A stretch of 64,000 nucleotides of DNA, from contig OZ245876.1 of NCBI GenBank assembly GCA_965229445.1, positions 1,054,001 to 1,118,000 of the forward strand. Direction: 5' to 3'. Under the pieces are notes generated by a model. That model was not told where the DNA came from and ran no database searches. It was given only the letters and a program-made list of their open reading frames with translations. The position numbers and the translations under genes are program-made. Source of the stretch: Owenweeksia sp965229445 (lineage in GTDB: Bacteria > Bacteroidota > Bacteroidia > Flavobacteriales > Schleiferiaceae). Shown piece after piece: positions 19,501-25,911 of the stretch; positions within the stretch are counted from its first letter, which is position 1, and each line of letters starts with the position of its first letter.

Positions 19501-19966
19501 TGAAAATTATTCGGTAAATAATGATCCAAATGCTACAAGCTATACTTGGCAGATCCCAAGTGACTGGAATTTAATGTCAGGGTCAAATACAAATGCAATT
19601 GTCGTACAGGTAGGTAGTCTAAGTGGGTTTATTTCCGCTAAAGCACTCAATTCCTGCGGTGAGAGTGACACGACCATCTTAGTGGTAAGTGTAGATAATG
19701 GATCAATTAAGCTGAATGAATCTGGAGATTTCCAAAATGGAATATCATTATTCCCAAACCCAACCAAAGGAATAATTAATATTGATAGTTCTGTTAAGAT
19801 AGAAAAAGTAGAAATTCTCACTCTTGGAGGAAAAACTCTAGTTCTAATCAATGATATCAAAGAATCGATTCAACTAAATAACTATGGCATAGTAAAGGGT
19901 GTTTACATATGCCGCATTACTGATGAAAAAAATCAAACAAAGACTATTAAAGTTGTGGTTAATTGA
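16538..19966 (+). CDS. T9SS-secreted protein with CARDB and tandem Ig-like repeats
   Basis: Predicted cell-surface or secreted protein of 1142 residues. A signal peptide (MKLPTLTIAMFIISFMLNAQ) is followed by a CARDB domain (~21-140), a pre-peptidase-C-like beta domain (~145-272), a second CARDB (~276-393) and seven tandem 81-82-residue Ig-like repeats (~401-972) that share QPGPI, GSTTVC, SGATSY and CGQS. A divergent eighth copy follows. The last ~75 residues (LFPNPTKGIINID to the end) are a type A T9SS sorting domain. CARDB and Ig-like units point to adhesion or glycan contact rather than catalysis; no enzyme domain is visible. A terminator follows at 20014-20047. Confidence 0.88.
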   Translation: MKLPTLTIAMFIISFMLNAQPDLEVLGGSVGPTTVTPGGSFNVGRTILNSGTSGATSSKTGFYLSTNQIWSTADIFLAHDNITYLGSGSTDYSYGSIPIPASVAPGQYYLFIVADYLNNVSESNESNNTYNFSGQITVNALNPCNSIISINACGLLNAQTFSTSGTGNWYTSATNPCGFFSSPGKEQIYSFTAPVTGTYSLSVNVPSGNTWVDYFWKSGSCSSSGWNCIVPAGINSGGTYGQMSWTAGTTYYIMLDNSTTSTTNTHTFWINCPQLGPDLDIPACSVSSTSVQAGGTITGTAVVRNNGNSTSGQSSTLAYYLSTNCVLDASDIRLNTDNTSILSPGNTDTDSDPLTIPGITPAGTYYILFKADDSNVISETDENNNTCCKQITVTPCSAPSQPGAISGASTSCSGTNQSYSISGVSGATSYTWKFKGLTLTGSGTSISFSPISSGTLSVEAVNSCGTSTARTKYISVSSAPAQPGPITGSTTVCTGTNQSYSISSVSGATSYTWKFKGLTLTGSGTSISFSPISSGTLTVEAVNSCGTSTARTKYISVSSAPAQPGPIAGSTTVCAGTNQSYSIPSVSGATSYSWSFSGGGSPSGSGTSVSFSPTSSGTLTVYAINSCGQSVAATIAINVITVPAQPGPITGSTTVCSGTNQTYSIPSVSGATSYSWSFSGGGSPTGSGTSVSFSPTSSGTLTVYAINSCGQSVAATIAINVITVPAQPGPITGSTTVCSGTNQTYSIPSVSGATSYSWSFSGGGSPTGSGTSVSFSPTSSGTLTVYAINSCGQSVAATIAINVITVPAQPGPITGSTTVCSGTNQTYSIPSVSGATSYSWSFSGGGSPTGSGTSVSFSPTSSGTLTVYAINSCGQSVAATIAINVITVPAQPGPITGSTTVCDGVNQVYSIPSVSGVTSYSWSFSGGGSPTGSGTSVSFSPTSSGTLTVYAINSCGQSVAATLAITVMPLPNKPSTISGKNNVMANATENYSVNNDPNATSYTWQIPSDWNLMSGSNTNAIVVQVGSLSGFISAKALNSCGESDTTILVVSVDNGSIKLNESGDFQNGISLFPNPTKGIINIDSSVKIEKVEILTLGGKTLVLINDIKESIQLNNYGIVKGVYICRITDEKNQTKTIKVVVN
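17738..19453 (+). repeat. Seven tandem 243-246 bp repeats inside the T9SS protein gene
   Basis: Units start at 17738, 17981, 18224, 18470, 18716, 18962 and 19208. Units 1-2 are one type (SYTWKFKGLTL). Units 3-7 are another (SYSWSFSGGGSP). In the second group, units 4 and 6 share one set of silent variants and units 3, 5 and 7 another, so the array grew partly by doubling a 492-bp pair. Confidence 0.92.
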
Positions 19967-20013
19967 CCCGGTAGAATCATTGATGGAAACCGCATGTTGT
20001 AGTTGATCAGTTT

Positions 20014-20047
20014 ACCCAAGGACAGAACCTCGTATCTGTTCTTGGGT
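20014..20047 (+). terminator. Terminator after the T9SS protein gene
   Basis: A 13-bp stem with one G-T wobble (20014-20026 with 20035-20047) has an 8-nt loop. The following stretch is only partly T-rich, so it may stop or merely stabilise the message. Confidence 0.6.
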
Positions 20048-20123
20048 GACTTATTTATAAAGTCATCTATTTGATAAAAGGTTAATCACATCAGTATTGG
20101 ATCGGGATCTTCCTGTAAAAAAA

Positions 20124-20137
20124 AACACCCGGGTGTT
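20124..20137. other. 14-bp perfect palindrome before a hypothetical gene
   Basis: AACACCCGGGTGTT lies 19 bases upstream of the start at 20156. A loop-free palindrome of this kind could be a dimeric repressor site; a short hairpin is also possible. Confidence 0.4.
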
Positions 20138-20155
20138 ATAGAAAAGATTAACGAA

Positions 20156-20509
20156 ATGATGGATATAACCCTGGACAGCGTAGAGTCTGAATTAAAATTC
20201 CAGGAAGTTGAGAAGGGCAAGACCCTTTACATTTATGAATTGGGCGAAACAGAAGATCGCACCAAGGCCGTGGTGATTACGGCTCCCTATCAAATTGTAT
20301 TTGTGGATACCTTACCGGTGGGTAGAGGCCCGGAAGACTACCTCATTATTAGGGATTTAACGGTATTGGTGGACTCCAGAAAAATGAACGGTGATACTGA
20401 GCAAGCTCAGGCCATGAAAGACTACCTGGCATGGGATCTGGCAAATGTAAAGACTGCCCGCCGCCTGAGAGCAGAAGCCGGCAGAAAAGACTCTTTAAAG
20501 GTTAAATGA
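20156..20509 (+). CDS. Hypothetical protein, 117 residues
   Basis: I do not recognise this family. The protein is soluble, charged and without signal peptide or membrane segment. It begins MMDITLDSVESELKFQEVE, has a beta-rich middle (KAVVITAPYQIVFVDTLPVG) and a basic helical C-terminus (KTARRLRAEAGRKDSLKVK). Composition and codon use look like those of a real gene. The start is an ATGATG pair. It stands alone between a T9SS cargo gene and two degraded genes. Confidence 0.6.
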   Translation: MMDITLDSVESELKFQEVEKGKTLYIYELGETEDRTKAVVITAPYQIVFVDTLPVGRGPEDYLIIRDLTVLVDSRKMNGDTEQAQAMKDYLAWDLANVKTARRLRAEAGRKDSLKVK

Positions 20510-20513
20510 GGGT

Positions 20514-20893
20514 TTAAGACTCTTGATAATGCGGACCTACAAATACGTCAAAGGGCAGATGCTCGCTGTCTGCATCTGATAACTGGTACTCAATATTGGC
20601 CTGTTTTCCCAGCAAGCCGAGCAGGGATTTAAGCTTTTCAGTGGCTTTTTGCGAACTACTGAGAGAAACTTGTGGCAAAAGCAGGGTATAGTGGTGCTTG
20701 GCAATGTGCCACCCTCCGGATTCTTGGGTAAGTCTTAAACAGCGATTGTAGCTCCTGGTTAGATTTCCAGAGTTCTTTTATTCCATGGGTTTCCTTCTCA
20801 AAGTTGAACCCAAACTCAACCTTATGAACAGTGTCGAAGACGGTAACTGCGGTTAGGTCAAGGTTTAACCATTGTTCAGGTTCTTTATCTTAC
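20514..20893 (-). pseudogene. Frameshifted remnant of an unrecognised gene
   Basis: The minus strand has two open stretches in different frames that read as one protein. The first (near 20893 to about 20735) reads PEQWLNLDLTAVTVFDTVHK and on to ELQSLFK. The second (about 20740 to the stop at 20514-20516) reads LTQESGGWHIAKHHYTLLLP and ends FDVFVGPHYQES. The join near 20735-20745 needs a single-base frameshift. No start codon precedes the first part; a stop sits four codons before PEQW, so the N-terminus is also lost. I cannot name the family. Confidence 0.6.
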
Positions 20894-21236
20894 ATACACT
20901 TTATACCTATGTATTAACCGATATAAGCTGTAAATAAAGGCTAGTGGAATTAGTACATATTTAATAGTGTAGTTGTAGATACCCATTTATCAGTATAATT
21001 AGGGGTGCACTTCTCTCTGAGGAGCCTTCACATGAATCAATGAAGAATGGTTTAAACATCCAATAGTGACTGACCGAAAGTGATGAGTCCCTGAAAGGAT
21101 GCCAGACTTTTAACTTACTAAAAAGGAGATCAACCATAAACCCAAGTTTTTCATAAGGAAGCTGCTTTAAAGAAGCCTAAAGTTAATTTCTGGAAATATT
21201 TTACCTTGCAATCTGAAACTCTAACTTTCAAATTGC
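20894..21236. other. Intergenic stretch without identifiable feature
   Basis: 343 bases between two pseudogenes. It is AT-rich and stop codons are frequent in all frames. I see no RNA gene, strong hairpin or consensus promoter in it. Confidence 0.6.
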
Positions 21237-21568
21237 ATGGAAAGCTTGGTTGGGAGAATGCTTTCTCAAAGGCTGGCGGAGCGCTTGCATCAGAGACCGG
21301 CAGTGGCTTTGGTTGGACCGCGACAGGTGGGTAAAACTACGCTGGCTCTCAATCTCATAAAGAATGAAATACAAAGCCATATCACTATTTGGACCTTGAG
21401 TCTGAAGCTGATCTTTTTAAGCTTACCGAAGCTGAGGATTACTTATCGCGTTATAAGGACACCAGAATTGTAATAGACGAAGTCCAGCGAAAGCCTGATA
21501 TCTGATCCTACGTACTCTTATAGAACGGTTTTCACATATATGATCTTTCGGGTAACAGCCTTACTGAA
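21237..21568 (+). pseudogene. Degraded AAA_14/DUF4143-type ATPase
   Basis: The first 50 codons read MESLVGRMLSQRLAERLHQR and then VALVGPRQVGKTTLALNLI, the Walker A region of the AAA_14 family of DUF4143 proteins. A frameshift near 21382 moves the match to another frame: YLDLESEADLFKLTEAEDYL, then RIVIDEVQRKPDI with Walker B, ending in a TGA at 21503. Further pieces (LRTLIERFS, LSGNSLTELR) follow in two other frames before running into the end of rimM. An intact member has about 380-400 residues, so the C-terminal DUF4143 part is deleted. These ATPases are often mobile-island or toxin-antitoxin-like genes, but their role is unclear. Confidence 0.8.
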
Positions 21569-22096
21569 TTAAGGATTCTCAAATAAATCCACCAGCCCTT
21601 CCGGACATTTGAGGATCAGGCTCTGATTGGATCGGTCTATTTCCACGATAAACTCATCAATGGCCGGTACTAGTATTTCACGACCTTCACTGAGAATCTG
21701 AAACAGAGGTTGTGGCGTATTATCGATGATGCCTTCGCATGTTCCCAGAGGACCTTCTCTCTGATCTGAAACGCTAAACCCAATAACCTCGTGGTAGTAG
21801 AACTTTTTACCGCTAAGAGGCGGAAGTAGGCTCAATGGTAGCCACAAATTCTTACCAACCAACTGAATGCTGTCATAAAGTTCGATGTCCTCAAATTGCA
21901 GTATAAAATGTCCCTTGGAATTTTGATCGAGCTTCGAAATAAAAAAAGGAACCAATTCACCGTGGTCTTCCACGAAAACTGATTCCAATTCTTTATAACG
22001 TTCCGGTTGATCAGTATCAAAAACTGCTACCAATTCACCTTTATATCCGTGGGGTCTGGTAATATGACCCAGAAGAAAGCAGTCTTCCTTCCGCAC
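21569..22096 (-). CDS. rimM: Ribosome maturation factor RimM
   Basis: Assists 30S subunit assembly by binding S19 in the 16S rRNA head region. The 175-residue protein has an N-terminal RimM barrel (LLGHITRPHGYKGELVAVFD, ~8-27) and a C-terminal PRC-barrel domain from about residue 95 (KFYYHEVIGFSV, then ILVPAIDEFIVEID). The start is GTG, six bases after the rpsP stop. The next in-frame codons would remove the conserved LGHI strand, so GTG is accepted. The rpsP-rimM order is the usual one and the two genes are translationally linked. Confidence 0.95.
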   Translation of the reverse strand: MRKEDCFLLGHITRPHGYKGELVAVFDTDQPERYKELESVFVEDHGELVPFFISKLDQNSKGHFILQFEDIELYDSIQLVGKNLWLPLSLLPPLSGKKFYYHEVIGFSVSDQREGPLGTCEGIIDNTPQPLFQILSEGREILVPAIDEFIVEIDRSNQSLILKCPEGLVDLFENP

Positions 22097-22102
22097 GAGA
22101 TC

Positions 22103-22768
22103 TTAGTCTTTCTTTTCGTCTGCAGCAGCTTCAGCAGCATCTTTCTCAGCTGGAGCCTCAGCTTCTGCCTTAGGCTCTTCTGCTTTTTCTTCTGCAACTT
22201 CCTCGGTCTTGTCTTCTGGAGCATCAGCAGTTTGTTCCGTCGTTTCTGCAGTAGGTGCAGCATCTTCTGTCGTCACTTCTTCTGCAGCTTCTGTTTCTTC
22301 AACAGGCTCTGGAGCATTGGCTTCTGCGATAGCTGCGGCACGTGCTTTATTAGCTTCTTTCTCTGCCTCCAAAGCTTTGGTGCGCTCTTCTTCGGCTTGC
22401 TTAGAAAGTTTGTCTCTCTTACCTTCGATTTGGTTGATCTTTTCTTCCATCCAGGCGTCAAAGCGTTTCTCAGCTTCGGCTTCATCAAAAGCGCCTTTTT
22501 TCACACCATTAAGCAAGTGTTTTTTCATTAACACTCCCTTATAGCTAAGAATCGCACGAGCAGTATCTGTAGGTTGAGCACCTTTCATCACCCAATCCAC
22601 CGCGTTGTCAAAATTGAGATCTATGGTTGCAGGATCAGTGTTAGGGTTATAAAGACCCAGACGTTCAATATACTTTCCATCGCGCTTGGCACGACTGTCT
22701 GCGACTACAATATGGAAGATGGGACGACCTTTACGGCCATGACGTTGCAATCTGATTTTTGTTGCCAT
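22103..22768 (-). CDS. rpsP: 30S ribosomal protein S16 with long acidic tail
   Basis: Residues 1-~80 are the normal S16 fold (MATKIRLQRHGRKGRPIFHI, then RDGKYIERLGLYNP). The protein is 221 residues long, while S16 in most bacteria has 80-90. The extra part begins with a basic helical stretch (~85-135). It ends in a low-complexity Ala/Glu/Pro tail (for example EEVAEEKAEEPKAEAEAPAE) of about 85 residues that is strongly acidic. Extended S16 proteins are common in Bacteroidota, but the tail has no assigned function and would project from the ribosome body. It heads the rpsP-rimM pair. Confidence 0.96.
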   Translation of the reverse strand: MATKIRLQRHGRKGRPIFHIVVADSRAKRDGKYIERLGLYNPNTDPATIDLNFDNAVDWVMKGAQPTDTARAILSYKGVLMKKHLLNGVKKGAFDEAEAEKRFDAWMEEKINQIEGKRDKLSKQAEEERTKALEAEKEANKARAAAIAEANAPEPVEETEAAEEVTTEDAAPTAETTEQTADAPEDKTEEVAEEKAEEPKAEAEAPAEKDAAEAAADEKKD

Positions 22769-23002
22769 TATTAATAGTTTTAGAAGGGTGCGCTGACCCG
22801 GTTAATTAATTTGAGGGCGCGAAGATAAGTATTCTTATTTCTTCATCTAATGGCTATTAGCAATATTTTTTTTCTGGAGCCGTACCAGGGTAATTCCTTT
22901 GCCAGGTGGCCTTGTTATGAAAAGCATACACTTGGTGAATTCAGAGGTGGGATCCACCAATACTACTTTTGAAATTACGGAGAAATGGGCTAGCTTTTTC
23001 TT

Positions 23003-23024
23003 GGGGCCTGCGGGTGCAGGCCCC
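23003..23024. repeat. GC-rich stem-loop
   Basis: A perfect 9-bp stem GGGGCCTGC/GCAGGCCCC has a GGGT loop. No U-tract follows directly on either strand, so it is not a typical terminator. It may be an extragenic palindrome. Confidence 0.5.
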
Positions 23025-23038
23025 GGGCACAAACCGGC

Positions 23039-23073
23039 ATAATCATATGATAATCAATACATTATATGATTAT
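23039..23073. repeat. AT-rich inverted repeat behind the GH31 gene
   Basis: The 10-bp arms ATAATCATAT/ATATGATTAT are separated by 15 bases. It lies downstream of the GH31 stop (minus strand) and next to the GC-rich hairpin, and may be part of its transcript end. Confidence 0.45.
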
Positions 23074-23112
23074 TTTGTACTACACGATCAGCATTTCCCT
23101 TTAACGCTCACT

Positions 23113-25503
23113 CTACCATCGCAAGGTAAGCTGGTGAAAGCCCTTTTTTACGATGGCTTCAAACTTTTTGGAATCATGATCTGATGATTCCCATTGAATA
23201 TTCTCACCATCAACCTCAATTTCTTTTGGCAGTGAGCTGAATCCGTGAAAATTCAGCTTGTAATTCGAATAGGGTGGGTCATATTCACCACTGTGATGTT
23301 GACTGATGCGGTAGCGAACGCCATTCGGTTGTGTTTTGAAAGTACGTTTGGCGTAGTATCCTTGTACATATCCGTAGCCATCGCCAGCATCTTCGTAAAA
23401 CACACTTTTTTCCGACTCCTCGCCATAATAAATATGGAGTTCTACCTCGTCAAATTCAGTTTCACCAACATATTGCTGCACGGGATAGTGTGGTACTATG
23501 GCTCCTGCTTTAATATAAATCGGTATTTGATCTAAGGGTGTTGCAACATAAAGCTCCTTTCCACCCTCAACAGCTTCGGCATTATGGTAATTGTACCAAA
23601 GTCCATGAGGTATGTACATCCTACGCCCTTCACGGTTGGGTTCCAACACGGGACAAACCAGAATATGATCTCCAAATAGGAATTCATCTTGTCTATACCA
23701 CGATTCGGGATTTTGACTTTCATAAAAGGCCATTGGCCTGATCATGGGAGTTCCATCTGTCACATATTGGTAGAAGGCGGTATAATGGTAAGGCAGAAGG
23801 CGATATCTCATCTCAATAGCTTTCCGTGCCAAATCTGTTCCTTCTTCACCAAAACTCCAGGGTTCCTGTGCTCCATGATCACCCGAAGAGTGCGTGCGCA
23901 TTAAGGGATGAAAAACACTTAGTTGCAGCCACCTTATATACAGCTCCATGGATGGATGTTCTGTAAACCCTCCAATATCCGATCCGACAAAAGAAAAACC
24001 ACTTACACTTAATCGCTGGCATTGCACATTCGCCACGCTCAGGTGATCCCAACTTGCGATATTATCTCCTGTCCAAAGTGAACTATAACGCTGACCACCC
24101 GAAAAGGTAGAACGTGTTATGATAAACGGACGCGATGGATGCGCATATTTCTTTACTCCTTCATAGGTAGCACGACTCATTTGCATGCCATAAACATTGT
24201 GTGCCTTTCTATGACTGCAGGGGTTGCCATCGTAATCATGTCGCACTTCCAATGGAAATGTTTTGGAAGGCACTTCCATTATGGCCGGCTCATTCATATC
24301 ATTCCATATTCCCTTCAGGCCTACCTCTTCGATAAGACCTTTAAAAAGTCCGCTCCACCATTCTCTTACTTCCGGATTGGTAAAATCCGGGAAGTAACAA
24401 TCTCCGGGCCATACCTTGCCACTGTACAAAGGACCGTCGGCATAGGTGCAGAAATAGCCTTTTTCAAAACCTTCTTTACATACTTCATAATCCATGTCAA
24501 CTTTAATTCCGGGATCAATAATGGCCACGGTTTTAAAACCTTTGGATTTGAGCTCATCCACCATTTCTTTAGGTTTGGGAAAAGTCTCCGGATTCCAGGT
24601 AAAGCATCTAAACCCGTCCATGTAATCTATGTCCAGGTAAATAGCATCGCAGGGTATTTTCAGATCCCTCATTTTCCCTGTAATATCCATTACCTTTTCT
24701 TCAGTGTCGTAACTCCACTTACACTGATGATATCCTAAGGCCCACTGAGGTGGAAGCTCCGGCAGACCGGTAAGTCTTGCGTAGCGTCGAGCCACGTTGA
24801 TCAGACTGGAACCAGCAATATGATAATAGTTGATCTCACCACCATCTGCCCAAAAGCTGGTTACATTCTTGCGTTCACTGGCAAAATCAAAGAAGCTTCG
24901 GAAACTGTTGTCGAAGAAAATTCCGTAACACCCACCCTCATGTAAGCCGTAGTAAAAGGGAATATTGCGGTATAGCGGATCCGTGTCGTTTTGGAACCCG
25001 TATTCATCCGTTCCCCAATTTTGAAACCTGCGATCTCTGAGATTGAGATTGGTTGGTTTGTCTCCTAATCCAAAGTAGTGCTCACCCGTGCGAGCACGCT
25101 TACTCATTTTCACAATATTGCCGCCCTGGAGGGTGTTCACTTCCCAATGAAAACCCTTCTCATCCTCGTTGATCAGCTTATCATGTTCATCATAGATTTT
25201 AGTACGAAGGTTATTTTTGAGGATAATGGCCCTGATTTTTGGGGTCATCATTTCAAAGTGATCTTCCTTTTCAGTTATGCTGAGACTGGTAAAGCCAGTA
25301 CGGTGATCTTCATGCAGGGCATATGAAAAATCATTCTCAAAATAACCCTTGGCACTATAGCGAAATCTAAATACATGGTCGGTGATTGCTTCAACTTTAA
25401 GCATCACCTTGTTGCGAGTTTTCAGCAGAAGGTGGTCTGATGCAATTTTAGGCTCAATAACTTCTGCAGGGAAATGTTCATTAATTAACTGGTGTATGTC
25501 CAT
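23113..25503 (-). CDS. Alpha-glucosidase, glycoside hydrolase family 31
   Basis: Releases alpha-linked glucose from oligosaccharides. The 796-residue protein lacks a signal peptide and is probably cytoplasmic. It has an N-terminal galactose mutarotase-like beta domain (~1-240), a TIM barrel (~250-600) and C-terminal beta domains. WNDMNEP (400-406) carries the nucleophile Asp402, and LWTGDN carries the acid/base Asp480. AIYLDIDYMDGFRCFTWN and FVGSDIGGF are further GH31 motifs. ATG start. It neighbours a CBM48 protein and GlgB, which suggests a shared role in breakdown or remodelling of glycogen or maltodextrin. Confidence 0.95.
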   Translation of the reverse strand: MDIHQLINEHFPAEVIEPKIASDHLLLKTRNKVMLKVEAITDHVFRFRYSAKGYFENDFSYALHEDHRTGFTSLSITEKEDHFEMMTPKIRAIILKNNLRTKIYDEHDKLINEDEKGFHWEVNTLQGGNIVKMSKRARTGEHYFGLGDKPTNLNLRDRRFQNWGTDEYGFQNDTDPLYRNIPFYYGLHEGGCYGIFFDNSFRSFFDFASERKNVTSFWADGGEINYYHIAGSSLINVARRYARLTGLPELPPQWALGYHQCKWSYDTEEKVMDITGKMRDLKIPCDAIYLDIDYMDGFRCFTWNPETFPKPKEMVDELKSKGFKTVAIIDPGIKVDMDYEVCKEGFEKGYFCTYADGPLYSGKVWPGDCYFPDFTNPEVREWWSGLFKGLIEEVGLKGIWNDMNEPAIMEVPSKTFPLEVRHDYDGNPCSHRKAHNVYGMQMSRATYEGVKKYAHPSRPFIITRSTFSGGQRYSSLWTGDNIASWDHLSVANVQCQRLSVSGFSFVGSDIGGFTEHPSMELYIRWLQLSVFHPLMRTHSSGDHGAQEPWSFGEEGTDLARKAIEMRYRLLPYHYTAFYQYVTDGTPMIRPMAFYESQNPESWYRQDEFLFGDHILVCPVLEPNREGRRMYIPHGLWYNYHNAEAVEGGKELYVATPLDQIPIYIKAGAIVPHYPVQQYVGETEFDEVELHIYYGEESEKSVFYEDAGDGYGYVQGYYAKRTFKTQPNGVRYRISQHHSGEYDPPYSNYKLNFHGFSSLPKEIEVDGENIQWESSDHDSKKFEAIVKKGFHQLTLRW

Positions 25504-25611
25504 TAAATCTTTGCGTGTCTATTTATTTTTCGAAAATACTTACTTCCTTTGTCCTAAGTGTAAAAAACACACTAACATTTTTTTATCATTCTAATATTCA
25601 AGTAAGTAGAA

Positions 25612-25911
25612 ATGGCGCTTAAGAAAACCTATCTCAAAACAAAGCCCGTTTGTAAGGTTACATTCAGTTTTCCGAACGAATACTACCCCGAAGCCAAACA
25701 GGTTGAAATAGTGGGGTCATTCTCTGACTGGCAACCACTTAAGATGCGTAAAATCAAGAATGGGTTTACCAAAACTATTGATTTGCCGGTGGCAGTAGAT
25801 CAACAATTCAGATACCGCATCAACGGGGAAATATGGGAGAATGATCACGAAGCGGATCGATATGAAGCTACCGGAGTGGATCTGGAAGAAAACTCTATAG
25901 TGAGCATTTAA
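25612..25911 (+). CDS. Free-standing CBM48/isoamylase N-terminal domain protein
   Basis: A 99-residue protein made of a single glycogen-binding early-set fold. KVTFSFPNEY, KQVEIVGSFSDWQPLKMRK and FRYRINGEIWENDHEADRYE match the AMPK/isoamylase CBM48 domain that normally precedes GH13 enzymes. It has no catalytic part, signal peptide or membrane segment. It is convergent with glgB and their stop codons overlap (25908-25911). It may target partners to glycogen or sense it. Single-domain CBM48 proteins occur in Bacteroidota without a fixed name. Confidence 0.88.
   Translation: MALKKTYLKTKPVCKVTFSFPNEYYPEAKQVEIVGSFSDWQPLKMRKIKNGFTKTIDLPVAVDQQFRYRINGEIWENDHEADRYEATGVDLEENSIVSI

Larger units (their letters stand above)
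22769..23112. other. Intergenic stretch with two stem-loops
   Basis: 344 bases between rpsP and the GH31 gene. It holds the GC-rich hairpin at 23003-23024 and an AT-rich inverted repeat at 23039-23073. A 61-codon minus-strand frame (22847-23032) runs through it but starts with TTG and matches no family I know. No clear rpsP promoter was seen (TATCTTCG is one base off consensus). Confidence 0.5.

Noticed and set aside
22007..22531. Plus-strand 174-codon Phe/Ser-rich frame
   Set aside because: It is the complement of the Ala/Glu-rich S16 tail and rimM start; a low-complexity artefact.
22847..23032. Minus-strand 61-codon frame between rpsP and the GH31 gene
   Set aside because: It starts with TTG inside a GC-rich hairpin and resembles no family I know; a complementary plus-strand frame is equally open, so coding is not supported.
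24139..24738. Plus-strand 199-codon open frame
   Set aside because: It lies wholly opposite the GH31 barrel, whose catalytic motifs are intact; composition is that of a complement of coding sequence.
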